Source of the DNA: HGM04593 sp045661225
Lineage (GTDB): Bacteria; Bacteroidota; Bacteroidia; Bacteroidales; Bacteroidaceae
Length of the DNA stretch: 64,000 nt
Direction: 5' to 3'
Assembly: GCA_045661225.1 (NCBI GenBank)
Contig: JAZRFF010000010.1
Coordinates: forward strand, 1-64,000
The notes under the pieces are model-generated. The model saw only the letters and a program-made list of their open reading frames with translations, had not been told where the DNA came from and ran no database searches. Position 1 is the first letter of the stretch, and every line of letters begins with the position of its first letter. Below are positions 1 to 9,382 of the stretch, one piece after another. The translations under genes and the position numbers were made by a program.

Positions 1-105
1 GTCAAGTATATACGCTACTACAATAATGATAGAATCAAACTGAGGCTAAATGGAAAAAGCCCGGTGCAATACCGAGCTTTATTCCAATCTAAGCGAGCCT
101 CTTAA
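1..105 (+). CDS. IS3-family transposase, C-terminal fragment (cut by window edge)
   Basis: An open frame runs from base 1 to a TAA at 103-105 and gives 34 residues containing YIRYYNNDRI and KSPVQYR. The Y-x-x-YN-x-x-R-[IL]-x-x-x-L-x-x-x-[ST]-P-x-x-[FY] pattern is the classic C-terminal tail of the rve/DDE integrase domain in IS3-family (IS150-like) OrfB transposases. Only the tail is visible, so it cannot be told whether the element is intact outside the window. It reads toward the FAD oxidoreductase gene, which is on the opposite strand. Family assignment rests on a short motif but the IS end just downstream supports it. Confidence 0.75.
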   Translation, partial: VKYIRYYNNDRIKLRLNGKSPVQYRALFQSKRAS

Positions 106-136
106 TAATGTTAAACCGTCCAACTTTTGGGGGTCA
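1..136 (+). mobile_element. IS3-family insertion sequence, right end
   Basis: About 30 bases after the transposase stop lies CGTCCAACTTTTGGGGGTCA (117-136). This resembles the terminal inverted repeat of IS150-type IS3 elements, which end in TCA and carry a GTCCAAC-TTTTGGG core. The element therefore probably ends at 136. The left end and target duplication lie outside the window. Confidence 0.65.
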
Positions 137-185
137 CATCACAATTGACTGCCCATTCTTTTGTTACAGCAATTAAAAGTCAATA

Positions 186-1781
186 TCAGACCCTTAGATA
201 CTCCTTGACCGACAGGGCGCATCGTTCGCCGTCGACGGCTGCCGATACTATTCCGCCGGCGTACCCGGCACCTTCGCCACAAGGGAAAAGCCCCTCGACC
301 GCAACGTGCTGCAAAGTTTCATTGTCGCGCAGAATGCGTACAGGAGAGGAGGTTCGTGTCTCAACGCCAATCATTGTAGCCTCGCTTGTGAGGAACCCTC
401 GTGACATACGACCAAACTGTTCAAAGCCACGCTGCAGACGTGTCGACACAAATTTCGGCAACCAAAAGTGCAAAGGTGACGATATAAGCCCCGGAGCGTA
501 TGAGCTGCGAGGAAGGTCGTAGCTTAGTTTACCACGCACAAAGTCGGTCATACGCTGCGCCGGTGCAGTCTGTTTGCGGTTACCCATTACCCAGCATAGA
601 CGCTCAAGCGACTCCTGAAAGTGCATCACACGCAAGGGCGAATCATCGGCGAGCGGTTCAAGCCCCTCGCAATCGACCTTCATCTCGGGCAGAAGCACGT
701 CCTCGGGGTTTATCTGCACTACCATTCCCGAATTACTCCACGCACCACCACGATGCGACGGCGACATTCCATTAACGAGCAGCTCTCCCTCGGCCGATGC
801 AGAAGGAATAACGACTCCACCCGGACACATACAGAAACTATAAACACCGCGACCTTCGACCTGAGTGGTAAAACTATACTCCGCTGCCGGCAGGTATTTT
901 CCACGCCCGTGCGGAGAGTGATACTGGATTTTATCAATAAGTTCCGAAGGGTGTTCCAAACGTACGCCAACAGCAAAGCCCTTAGCTTCAAGAGCAATAT
1001 TCTTGCTGTGCAACCAGCGATAAACGTCCTTTGCCGAATGTCCGGTTGCAAGAATCACTGCCGAGGCGTGAATCTCCCCCTTATCGGTGCGTATGCCAAA
1101 GACACGGTTATCCTTTAGCAGAAGTTCCTCCATTCGAGTGGAAAAACGCACCTCGCCACCACACTCTATTATTGTATTACGAATATTCTCTATCACACGA
1201 GGCAGCTTGTCGGTACCAATATGCGGGTGTGCATCGGCAAGAATTGCAGGACTTGCACCGTGCTGGCAGAAGATATTGAGAACCCCCTCGATGCTGCCAC
1301 GCTTTTTACTGCGGGTGTAAAGTTTACCGTCGGAATAGGCTCCTGCTCCACCCTCGCCGAAACAGTAGTTCGATTCCGGATTCACACTGTGTGTACGGGC
1401 TATGGAAGCAAGATCCACTTTACGCGAGCGGACGTCCCGACCACGTTCAACGACAATGGGACGCAGACCGCACTCAATAAGCTTGAGTGCGGCAAAAAGC
1501 CCGGCAGGACCGGCACCCACCACTATGACAGGCGTATGGCCCTCGACGTTACCATACTCGCGACGCACAAACTCCTCCATCGAAGGTTGTTCGTTTATAA
1601 AAAGACGCACTGTGAGGTTTATATATATAAGCCGCTGGCGTGCATCAATGCTGCGACGCAACACACGCACAGCTGTAATAGTGCGTATATCCAACCCCTT
1701 GCTGTGTGCTATATAACGTTTGAGCGACTGCTCATTGGCAGCCTCGTGCGGTTGCACCCTTATTTGAAACTCGTGTACCAT
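186..1781 (-). CDS. FAD-dependent oxidoreductase (COG2509-type)
   Basis: 531 residues. The N-terminal 80 or so residues form a small alpha/beta cap, followed by a Rossmann dinucleotide site with GAGPAG at 89-94 and an ERG at the end of the second strand that should bind the FAD ribose. A second glycine-rich segment (ILATGHSAKDVY) and a C-terminal FAD segment (GLFPCGEGAGYAGGIVSAA) match the family of uncharacterised FAD-dependent dehydrogenases widespread in Bacteroidota and Firmicutes. The substrate is unknown. It starts two bases after the radA stop, so it is very likely co-transcribed with radA, CPBP and menA. ATG start at 1781. Confidence 0.85.
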   Translation of the reverse strand: MVHEFQIRVQPHEAANEQSLKRYIAHSKGLDIRTITAVRVLRRSIDARQRLIYINLTVRLFINEQPSMEEFVRREYGNVEGHTPVIVVGAGPAGLFAALKLIECGLRPIVVERGRDVRSRKVDLASIARTHSVNPESNYCFGEGGAGAYSDGKLYTRSKKRGSIEGVLNIFCQHGASPAILADAHPHIGTDKLPRVIENIRNTIIECGGEVRFSTRMEELLLKDNRVFGIRTDKGEIHASAVILATGHSAKDVYRWLHSKNIALEAKGFAVGVRLEHPSELIDKIQYHSPHGRGKYLPAAEYSFTTQVEGRGVYSFCMCPGGVVIPSASAEGELLVNGMSPSHRGGAWSNSGMVVQINPEDVLLPEMKVDCEGLEPLADDSPLRVMHFQESLERLCWVMGNRKQTAPAQRMTDFVRGKLSYDLPRSSYAPGLISSPLHFWLPKFVSTRLQRGFEQFGRMSRGFLTSEATMIGVETRTSSPVRILRDNETLQHVAVEGLFPCGEGAGYAGGIVSAAVDGERCALSVKEYLRV

Positions 1782-1783
1782 CG

Positions 1784-3151
<1,368 letters not shown>

Positions 3152-3185
3152 ACAATTCTATATTACACCTGTACCCTTCTTATAT

Positions 3186-3812
3186 TTACATTATAGGGAA
3201 CCAAATAAATACAGCAACGTCCCAAAGAGCGTGCGAGAGTATTATCGCAGCAAACCTGTTCGGGAACAAACGATAGAGCAAGCCCCACGCCGCACCAGCC
3301 ACAAGAGCAGCCATCGTAAGCATAAAATTGAATGAGCCGGCGTGCACAAGTGCATATATGATTGTTGTAACCACAAAACCTATATTTGCATTCCAACGCT
3401 CCGAAAGTGTCTGTTGCACATACCCGCGCCAAAAAATCTCCTCGGCCGGACCAATGAGAAACAACATCAACGCTGTAAGCAACCAAGGCGACTCACCCTC
3501 CTTCATTCCATATATTGAGTCGACCTGCGGACGTGCAAAATCAAACATCAATTGCGACAATTTATCGCCAACCCAAAATACACCCCAAAGTGCCACTGCT
3601 ATAGCCACACCCAGCAGAATATTATTCAAGGAGAAATCAACACCCTTCCACCAACGAGGCCGGAACAATGTCGCAAACAACGACAACACACACGCCGACC
3701 CGGTCATAGCCCACCAAAAGTTAACGTGCGGAGCAGTCCACGGCGAGAACATTATTGTCCACAGTACCGCAGCAAGCAAAATAGTGAAAGACAACTTTTT
3801 CATTATACCCAC
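3186..3812 (-). CDS. CPBP-family intramembrane glutamic protease
   Basis: 208 residues with several hydrophobic segments. The catalytic motifs of the CAAX-protease/bacteriocin-processing (Abi, CPBP) family are visible: EEIFWRGYVQ (the EExxxR motif), a downstream H in YALVHAG, and HALWDV. These residues lie within membrane helices in the family. The physiological substrate is unknown; bacterial members range from bacteriocin immunity to housekeeping proteolysis. The start overlaps the menA stop region by about 10 bp, implying translational coupling. Confidence 0.9.
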   Translation of the reverse strand: MGIMKKLSFTILLAAVLWTIMFSPWTAPHVNFWWAMTGSACVLSLFATLFRPRWWKGVDFSLNNILLGVAIAVALWGVFWVGDKLSQLMFDFARPQVDSIYGMKEGESPWLLTALMLFLIGPAEEIFWRGYVQQTLSERWNANIGFVVTTIIYALVHAGSFNFMLTMAALVAGAAWGLLYRLFPNRFAAIILSHALWDVAVFIWFPIM

Positions 3813-4699
3813 TTATCTATAAAGAAAGACAGAGCGAGCAGAAGGCTGAACATCAGCTGCAGCTTTGCAGTCATCTCGTCCACACCTTTTATAGCCTCAA
3901 AGCCTACGCTGTTGTAAGTACGCATTTTAGCGACATTGTCCAAAGCCGGCTTAAGAGCCACAAGCACCAGCAACGACCACCAGGGGAATATACCCGCAAC
4001 AACAAGTGCTGCAATCCATACAAAAGGAACGATAACCTCGGCGCAATATATAACAGCCGATGCACGACGTCCGACAAGCATTGCAAAAGTCTTGATATCG
4101 GCACGCTTATCGTGGTCAATATCGCGAGTATTATTAGCGTGCAGAATTCCCACTGTGATAAGACCTACCGGGACTGTAAGCCACAGCACACACTCGCAGA
4201 AATAGCCTGTAACCACATACGAGGTACCCAAAATGGGCAACAGCGAGTAGCAGAGGAAAATATCAAGGTCACCCAACGCGTGATACTTAAGCCAAGGGTA
4301 AAAAACACTGAGCAAAGCACCTGCCAAACCAAGATAAAGTGTCGGCAAGCCTGTTAAGCAAAGCAACACTATACCCAATATTGCAGCAACCACAATAATA
4401 CCAATGGCAAGGGCACGAATCTCGCCCGGACGGAACTCACCCGAAACGATAGACATTCCACCAATTGTATCCTCACGGTCTACTCCACGTATAAAGTCAT
4501 AATAGTCACTCCAACAGTTTGCAGCAGCGTGAAACAAGACGATAGTCACAAGCGTCAATGCGCCCAAAGCCCAATCGACCGCATATCCCAGACTGTAAAG
4601 ATAAGCAAATGTAACCACAACCGGCATTGCCGATGCAGGAAAAGACCAAGGTCGGGTAGCAAGTATCCACGATTTTACACCACGTTTTTCAGTTTCCAT
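3803..4699 (-). CDS. menA: 1,4-dihydroxy-2-naphthoate polyprenyltransferase (UbiA family)
   Basis: 298 residues, multi-pass membrane protein. The two Asp-rich motifs of UbiA prenyltransferases are present: NCWSDYYDFIRGVDRED in the first half and NNTRDIDHDKRADIKT in the second. The pattern and length fit MenA, which attaches the polyprenyl chain to DHNA in menaquinone synthesis. No other men genes are in the window. ATG at 4699. It is the promoter-proximal gene of the menA-CPBP-radA-oxidoreductase run, and the tandem repeats at 4739-4994 lie directly upstream with -7 boxes in its orientation. Confidence 0.92.
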   Translation of the reverse strand: METEKRGVKSWILATRPWSFPASAMPVVVTFAYLYSLGYAVDWALGALTLVTIVLFHAAANCWSDYYDFIRGVDREDTIGGMSIVSGEFRPGEIRALAIGIIVVAAILGIVLLCLTGLPTLYLGLAGALLSVFYPWLKYHALGDLDIFLCYSLLPILGTSYVVTGYFCECVLWLTVPVGLITVGILHANNTRDIDHDKRADIKTFAMLVGRRASAVIYCAEVIVPFVWIAALVVAGIFPWWSLLVLVALKPALDNVAKMRTYNSVGFEAIKGVDEMTAKLQLMFSLLLALSFFIDKWV

Positions 4700-5076
4700 A
4701 GTTTTTCGTCTATATTTAATTGTAAAACATTTTTATGACAAAGATACAAACAAACGAGCGAAACAATACCAAGCTTGCTTTAATATTTTTCAAAGCGAGT
4801 GCAGAAAATCTTCGATATTTATATCAAAGATACAAACAAACGAGCGAGAAATATAAAGCTTGCTTTAATATTTTTCAAAGCGAGTGCAGAAAATCTTCGA
4901 GGTTTATATCAAAGATACAAACAAACGAGCGAGAAATATAAAGCTTGCTTTAATATTTTTCAAAGCGAGTGCCGAAAATCTTCGAGATTTACCTCAAAGA
5001 TAATAAACTTTCATTTTATAAATCCAATATTAAGTTGTATTTTCGCAATAGTTGGAATAAAAAAACACTATAAGCA
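4700..5076. promoter_or_regulatory. Divergent intergenic region between menA and the 5077 gene
   Basis: 377 bases without a gene. It holds the tandem repeats (4739-4994) with minus-strand -7 boxes for menA; the box closest to menA is at 4739-4746. For the plus-strand gene the best candidate -7 is TATTTTCG at about 5038-5045, a weaker match, some 30 bases before the start at 5077. Confidence 0.6.
4739..4994 (-). repeat. Three tandem 85-86 bp promoter-like repeats
   Basis: Three head-to-tail units start at 4739, 4825 and 4910 (86, 85 and 85 bp), and a fourth begins with CAAAGATA at 4995 but breaks off. On the minus strand each unit ends in TATCTTTG, a match to the Bacteroidota -7 box TAnnTTTG, facing menA. 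The 53-bp core 4837-4889 appears identical at 32531-32583; the next core (4922-4974) differs by one base and the first (4751 on) is more diverged. A core palindrome, AAAGC-AA-GCTTT on the minus strand, could form a hairpin. Confidence 0.9.
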
Positions 5077-6090
5077 ATGAGACGCTACACCGAAGTATCC
5101 AATGTTTACGAAGGTACCGAACTATCATTCTTTTTCATTGAGGGGGAACGCGATTATTTTCTCAATCGCTACGTCAGGGGACATCTGAAAAAGATTAAGC
5201 AGCACCTTGCCGACCACGGTGTACGCAACGCCGGCTTTCACATTGTATCCGATTCTTTTTGGGGTGCACATTCCATAAGAAACCTTATTCTGCGTAGTTG
5301 TCCGACCCTTGACAAAAAAGGCGTGAACGAACTTATAAAGAAATTCAAGAACGAGCACCAAAAAAGCACACAGAGCCGTCTGCTATACATTGCCGACATA
5401 ACACTTACCGACAATTATGAATACGTCGCAGACATTCTGTGCGAGGACGACTTTGAGCGCGATGGGGATTGTATAGCGACTTTGTATAAATTCTTCGACA
5501 ATGCAGTGCGTTGCAATATTCAACGCGAGAAAGCCCTGACCGAGAGATTCTACAAAGAATTTATCTCTTTAAGCAAAATAAAGTACAAACTGCCATCGGC
5601 GGAAAGGCCCGAGTGCGAATGGGACAATAGCGAATTTTTGGGGTGCGACCTACTTGCCGAAAAAATTGTTCCGGCCAAGAGCGTCGAAGTCAGTCCCATA
5701 CGCTTCGACAGCAAATTCAACATAATTCTGCCACTATACCCGCAGATAAAAATAAAATTAGACCCGCTGCCAAAATCGTTGTACATACTTATTCTGCAGC
5801 ACCCCGAGGGGATTGTCTTAAAAGAGATACAGGAGTATGCCAACGAATTGAAGAGTATTTACTGCGCCGTCTCGGGGCGCAAAAACCCCACTGTTGTCAA
5901 CCGTATGTTAAAGGCGCTTACCGACCCAACCGAGAATCCTTTACACAAGAATCTATCGATTATAAGACACTGTTTTATGAGCAAGCTACGGTTCGACCTT
6001 GCCCAAAACTACATTCCGGCACACGGTCGCTCCAAGGCGCATAATATCCCCATAGACTGTCAACTTGTCGAGATTCCCGAGATTGCCTGA
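5077..6090 (+). CDS. Conserved-looking hypothetical protein, unrecognised
   Basis: 337 residues, no signal peptide or membrane segment. Not recognised with confidence. The N-terminus carries FIEGERDYFLNRYV, which superficially resembles the acidic first motif of TOPRIM-type folds, and LLYIADITLTD lies further on, but no convincing DxD follows. The C-terminal third (LPKSLYILILQHPEGI, then a helical stretch with NRMLKAL) looks like a small helical, possibly winged-helix module; I recall similar LPK-x-[VL]Y-x-LFLRHPEGI segments in other Bacteroidota hypothetical proteins, from memory only. Composition resembles neighbouring genes. Start ATG at 5077 follows a 377-base spacer. Confidence 0.7.
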   Translation: MRRYTEVSNVYEGTELSFFFIEGERDYFLNRYVRGHLKKIKQHLADHGVRNAGFHIVSDSFWGAHSIRNLILRSCPTLDKKGVNELIKKFKNEHQKSTQSRLLYIADITLTDNYEYVADILCEDDFERDGDCIATLYKFFDNAVRCNIQREKALTERFYKEFISLSKIKYKLPSAERPECEWDNSEFLGCDLLAEKIVPAKSVEVSPIRFDSKFNIILPLYPQIKIKLDPLPKSLYILILQHPEGIVLKEIQEYANELKSIYCAVSGRKNPTVVNRMLKALTDPTENPLHKNLSIIRHCFMSKLRFDLAQNYIPAHGRSKAHNIPIDCQLVEIPEIA

Positions 6091-6152
6091 CGCACACAGC
6101 TGCATAACAGAACAGAAATAGCACCTACCGTCTTTAAAGTACGACAATTTTA

Positions 6153-6183
6153 TTGCAGTTTTTGTCAAAAAACAGTACTTTTG
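6153..6183 (+). promoter_or_regulatory. Promoter of thrA
   Basis: TACTTTTG at 6176-6183 fits the -7 consensus TAnnTTTG, with a TTG near 6153-6156 about 20 bases upstream as -33. The short leader then contains TGCAGG (6189-6194) able to pair with CCTGCA (6206-6211). No leader peptide rich in Thr/Ile codons is seen, so there is no sign of classical attenuation. Confidence 0.6.
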
Positions 6184-6225
6184 CACCTTGCAGGACTAAT
6201 CATTCCCTGCACTAAGCAACTACAA

Positions 6226-8664
6226 ATGAAAGTAATGAAATTCGGCGGAACATCAGTAGGTTCCGTAAACAGCATATTAAACCTCAAGAACATTGTCGAG
6301 ACTGCAGCTGCCGACGAGCGCGTTATTGTTGTCGTATCGGCATTAGGCGGAATAACAGACAAACTCATCAAGACCGCAAATATGGCAGTCAAGGGCGACA
6401 GCGCCTTCAATGGAGAGTTTCAAGACATTGTAACACGTCACCACGAACTTATAAACGGAATTATAGTCTGCGACGAAAAGCGCAAAGCCTTGCTGCAAGA
6501 GGTGGACGTCCTGTTGAACGAACTTAACAACATTTACCAGGGTCTTGCCCTGATAAACAATATTACACCAAAATCCGAGGCAACCATTGTCAGCTACGGC
6601 GAGAGAATATCGAGCCGTATAGTGACTGCGCTCATCGATGGTGCATCGCGCTACAATGCCCGTTTGTTCATCAAGACAGAGACCAAGCACAATAAATACA
6701 TTCTTGCCGATGAAGAGAGCGACAAGCTAATTCATCACTACTTCGACAACAGCAATGAGAGAATCATCGTCGTTCCCGGTTTCATTGCACAAGACGTAAA
6801 AAGCGAAGAGATTACCAATCTTGGACGTGGCGGCAGCGACTACACAGCAGCCATAATCGCCGCGACCCTAAAGGCCGACAGTCTTGAAATATGGACCGAC
6901 GTAGACGGTTTTATGACTGCCGACCCACGTGTAATAAACAACGCCTACACCATCAGGCACCTCAGTTACGTCGAGGCTACAGAGCTATGCAACTTCGGCG
7001 CAAAAGTTGTCTACCCCCCAACAATATACCCTGTATTCAAAGCGAACATTCCCATTAAGATAAAAAACACCTTCAACCCAGCCGGCGAGGGAACTGTCAT
7101 TGACGACCACAGCGAGGACGAAGGCCGCCTCATCAAGGGAATTTCGAGCATAAACGACACCGACCTGCTGACTGTACAAGGCTTGGGTATGGTGGGCGTT
7201 GTAGGCGTGAACCAGCGAATATTCCGCGCCCTTGCAAATGCAGGCATAAGCGTATTCCTTGTGGCACAGGCCTCATCAGAGAACAGCACCTCGCTCGGAC
7301 TGCGTCACGTCGATTCGACAAAAGCGTGCGAGGTTCTTAACAAAGAGTTCGAAAAGGAGATTTCTATGGGCCTTATGGAGAGCGTCTGCGCTACAGCCGA
7401 CCTCTCGACCGTTGCCATTGTAGGCGAGAATATGCGCCAGAATGCCGGCATCATAGGCAAATTATTCCAGACACTCGGACGCAACGGCGTCAACGTCATT
7501 GCGTGCGCACAAGGCGGTCAGGAAACAAACATCTCTTTCGTTATAAAGTCCGACCTTCTGCGCAAGACGCTGAACGTAATACACGACTCATTCTTCTTGT
7601 CGGAATACAAAGTCCTAAACCTTTTCATCTGCGGTATCGGCACCGTAGGCAGCAGCCTCATTGAGCAGATAGCATCGCAGCAGGAAAAACTGAAAAGCGA
7701 GCACGGACTAAAACTGAATATTGTGGGCATAGCCAACAGCCGTCACGCTATTTTCGACCGCGAAGGACTGGACTTGAGCTGTTACCGAAGCGCGCTCGCC
7801 GCAAGCAAAGAGAGCAACATTCAGAGCTTGCGCGATGAGATTATTCATATGAACATATTCAATTCCGTATTTGTCGATTGTACGGCAAACGGCGAGGTAG
7901 CCTCTTTGTACGCCGACCTTCTGTCGCACAATATCAGCGTCGTTGCAGCCAACAAGATTGCCGCATCGTCCGATTACGCCACATACAGCAAACTCAAGCA
8001 CATTGCACGCCAGCGCAACATCAAATACCTGTTCGAGACAAATGTTGGTGCAGGCCTGCCAATCATAAGCACCATCAACGACCTCATCAACAGCGGCGAT
8101 AAGATTCTGAAGATTGAGGCAGTGCTAAGCGGAACGCTGAACTTTATATTCAACGTGCTCAGCAGCGACGTGCCTTTGAGCGAGGCGGTACGTCTGGCAC
8201 AGGAGAAAGGCTACAGCGAACCGGACCCACGCATCGACCTCTGTGGAAAAGACGTAATACGCAAGCTTGTTATTCTTGCCCGCGAGGCAGGACACGCCAT
8301 TGAGCAGGAAGATGTAGAAGCGAACCTTTTTATTCCGCAAGAACTCTTCGACGGTTCTCTGGAGAATTTCTGGGCGAGATTACCGCAACTTGACGCTCAG
8401 TTCGAGAGCGAGCGCAAACAGTTGACCGCCGAGAAGAAACATTGGCGTTTCATAGCCCGCTACGAGAATGGCAAAGGCAGTGTCTCGCTCAGCAAGGTCG
8501 ATGAACGCCACCCCTTCTACCACCTCGAAGGCAGCAACAACATTATTCTGCTCACTACCGAACGCTACAAAGAGTACCCAATGCTCATTCAAGGTTATGG
8601 AGCAGGCGCAAGCGTAACGGCAGCAGGTGTCTTTGCTGACATTATGCGCATAGCAAACATATAA
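6226..8664 (+). CDS. thrA: Bifunctional aspartate kinase / homoserine dehydrogenase I
   Basis: 812 residues from the ATG at 6226, which puts the aspartokinase signature KFGGTSVGS at residues 5-13. An in-frame TTG upstream at 6181 lies inside the promoter -7 box, so it is rejected as start. Order of domains: amino-acid kinase (1 to about 300, including the GRGGSDYTAA motif), two ACT domains (about 310-460, allosteric sensing of threonine), and homoserine dehydrogenase (from about 465, NAD site GIGTVGSSL, catalytic region ending near residue 810). It catalyses the first and third steps from aspartate to threonine/methionine. thrB and thrC, often adjacent in relatives, are not here. Confidence 0.97.
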   Translation: MKVMKFGGTSVGSVNSILNLKNIVETAAADERVIVVVSALGGITDKLIKTANMAVKGDSAFNGEFQDIVTRHHELINGIIVCDEKRKALLQEVDVLLNELNNIYQGLALINNITPKSEATIVSYGERISSRIVTALIDGASRYNARLFIKTETKHNKYILADEESDKLIHHYFDNSNERIIVVPGFIAQDVKSEEITNLGRGGSDYTAAIIAATLKADSLEIWTDVDGFMTADPRVINNAYTIRHLSYVEATELCNFGAKVVYPPTIYPVFKANIPIKIKNTFNPAGEGTVIDDHSEDEGRLIKGISSINDTDLLTVQGLGMVGVVGVNQRIFRALANAGISVFLVAQASSENSTSLGLRHVDSTKACEVLNKEFEKEISMGLMESVCATADLSTVAIVGENMRQNAGIIGKLFQTLGRNGVNVIACAQGGQETNISFVIKSDLLRKTLNVIHDSFFLSEYKVLNLFICGIGTVGSSLIEQIASQQEKLKSEHGLKLNIVGIANSRHAIFDREGLDLSCYRSALAASKESNIQSLRDEIIHMNIFNSVFVDCTANGEVASLYADLLSHNISVVAANKIAASSDYATYSKLKHIARQRNIKYLFETNVGAGLPIISTINDLINSGDKILKIEAVLSGTLNFIFNVLSSDVPLSEAVRLAQEKGYSEPDPRIDLCGKDVIRKLVILAREAGHAIEQEDVEANLFIPQELFDGSLENFWARLPQLDAQFESERKQLTAEKKHWRFIARYENGKGSVSLSKVDERHPFYHLEGSNNIILLTTERYKEYPMLIQGYGAGASVTAAGVFADIMRIANI

Positions 8665-8777
8665 ACATTAGAAACAGACAAAAAACTTTTTACCCCCGGC
8701 GCCGAACTTTGTTGCGCTCCACTTTGTTATAATTATAGACCCCGAAAAAACCGGGTAAAATATAAATAAATAATATA

Positions 8778-9281
8778 GTGGATACTGCAAAATTTAGGAG
8801 AGATTTGCTTGAGGCACAGTCTGAGCTACAGCGCTTTGCATTCAAACTCACAGCAGACAAAGAAGAGGCGAATGATTTATTGCAGGAAACGTCATTAAAG
8901 GCACTTGGTAATATGGATAAATACACCCCTGATACCAATTTCAAAGGGTGGGTATATACCATAATGCGCAATATTTTCATAAACAACTACCGCAAGGAGA
9001 TACGCGACCAGACCTTTGTTGACCACACCGACAATCTTTTCCATATTAACCAGCCGAGGGAGTTCGAGAACTATTCGACCGAGAATAATTACGACAGTAA
9101 AGAGATTTACCGCGTCGTACACAGCCTCCCGCGCGACTATCGCATACCTTTCCTTATGCACATATCAGGGTTCAAATATCGTGAGATTGCCGACAGATTA
9201 GGGCTGCCGCTGGGAACGGTCAAAAGTCGCATATTTTTTACTCGCCAGCAGCTACAACGCTTGTTAAAGGATTATAAGTAA
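8778..9281 (+). CDS. ECF-type RNA polymerase sigma factor
   Basis: 167 residues. Region 2 is seen in the first half (LLQETSLKAL, then FKGWVYTIMRNIFINNYRK) and region 4 in the second (HISGFKYREIADRLGLPLGTVKSRIFFTRQQL). No anti-sigma factor gene follows; the next gene is convergent. The sequence closely resembles the ubiquitous Bacteroidota ECF sigma that stands alone, from memory of the family. GTG start at 8778; no ATG fits the expected N-terminus. Confidence in family is high, target regulon unknown. Confidence 0.93.
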   Translation: MDTAKFRRDLLEAQSELQRFAFKLTADKEEANDLLQETSLKALGNMDKYTPDTNFKGWVYTIMRNIFINNYRKEIRDQTFVDHTDNLFHINQPREFENYSTENNYDSKEIYRVVHSLPRDYRIPFLMHISGFKYREIADRLGLPLGTVKSRIFFTRQQLQRLLKDYK

Positions 9282-9323
9282 CGCTATTATCCGCCTTTTG
9301 AACAAAGCCAAAAAAATCCACCA

Positions 9324-9360
9324 CAAAAAAATGGGTGACTAAAAATAATTTCAGTCACCC
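9324..9360 (-). terminator. Rho-independent terminator of the ispG operon
   Basis: GGGTGACT (9333-9340) pairs with AGTCACCC (9353-9360). On the minus strand the hairpin is followed by a run of T (9324-9331). It lies 23 bases beyond the ispG stop, between the convergent sigma factor and ispG genes. Confidence 0.85.
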
Positions 9361-9382
9361 ACAATCAATATATATACTATTT

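Noticed and set aside
4739..4994. CRISPR array
   Set aside because: The units are contiguous near-identical 85-86 bp copies without variable spacers, and related copies occur singly elsewhere.
6181..6225. N-terminal extension of thrA from TTG 6181
   Set aside because: The TTG lies in the promoter -7 box, and the kinase motif fits the ATG at 6226.
8741..8757. Terminator between thrA and the sigma factor
   Set aside because: The CCCCG/CCGGG pairing is not complementary enough and has no T run.
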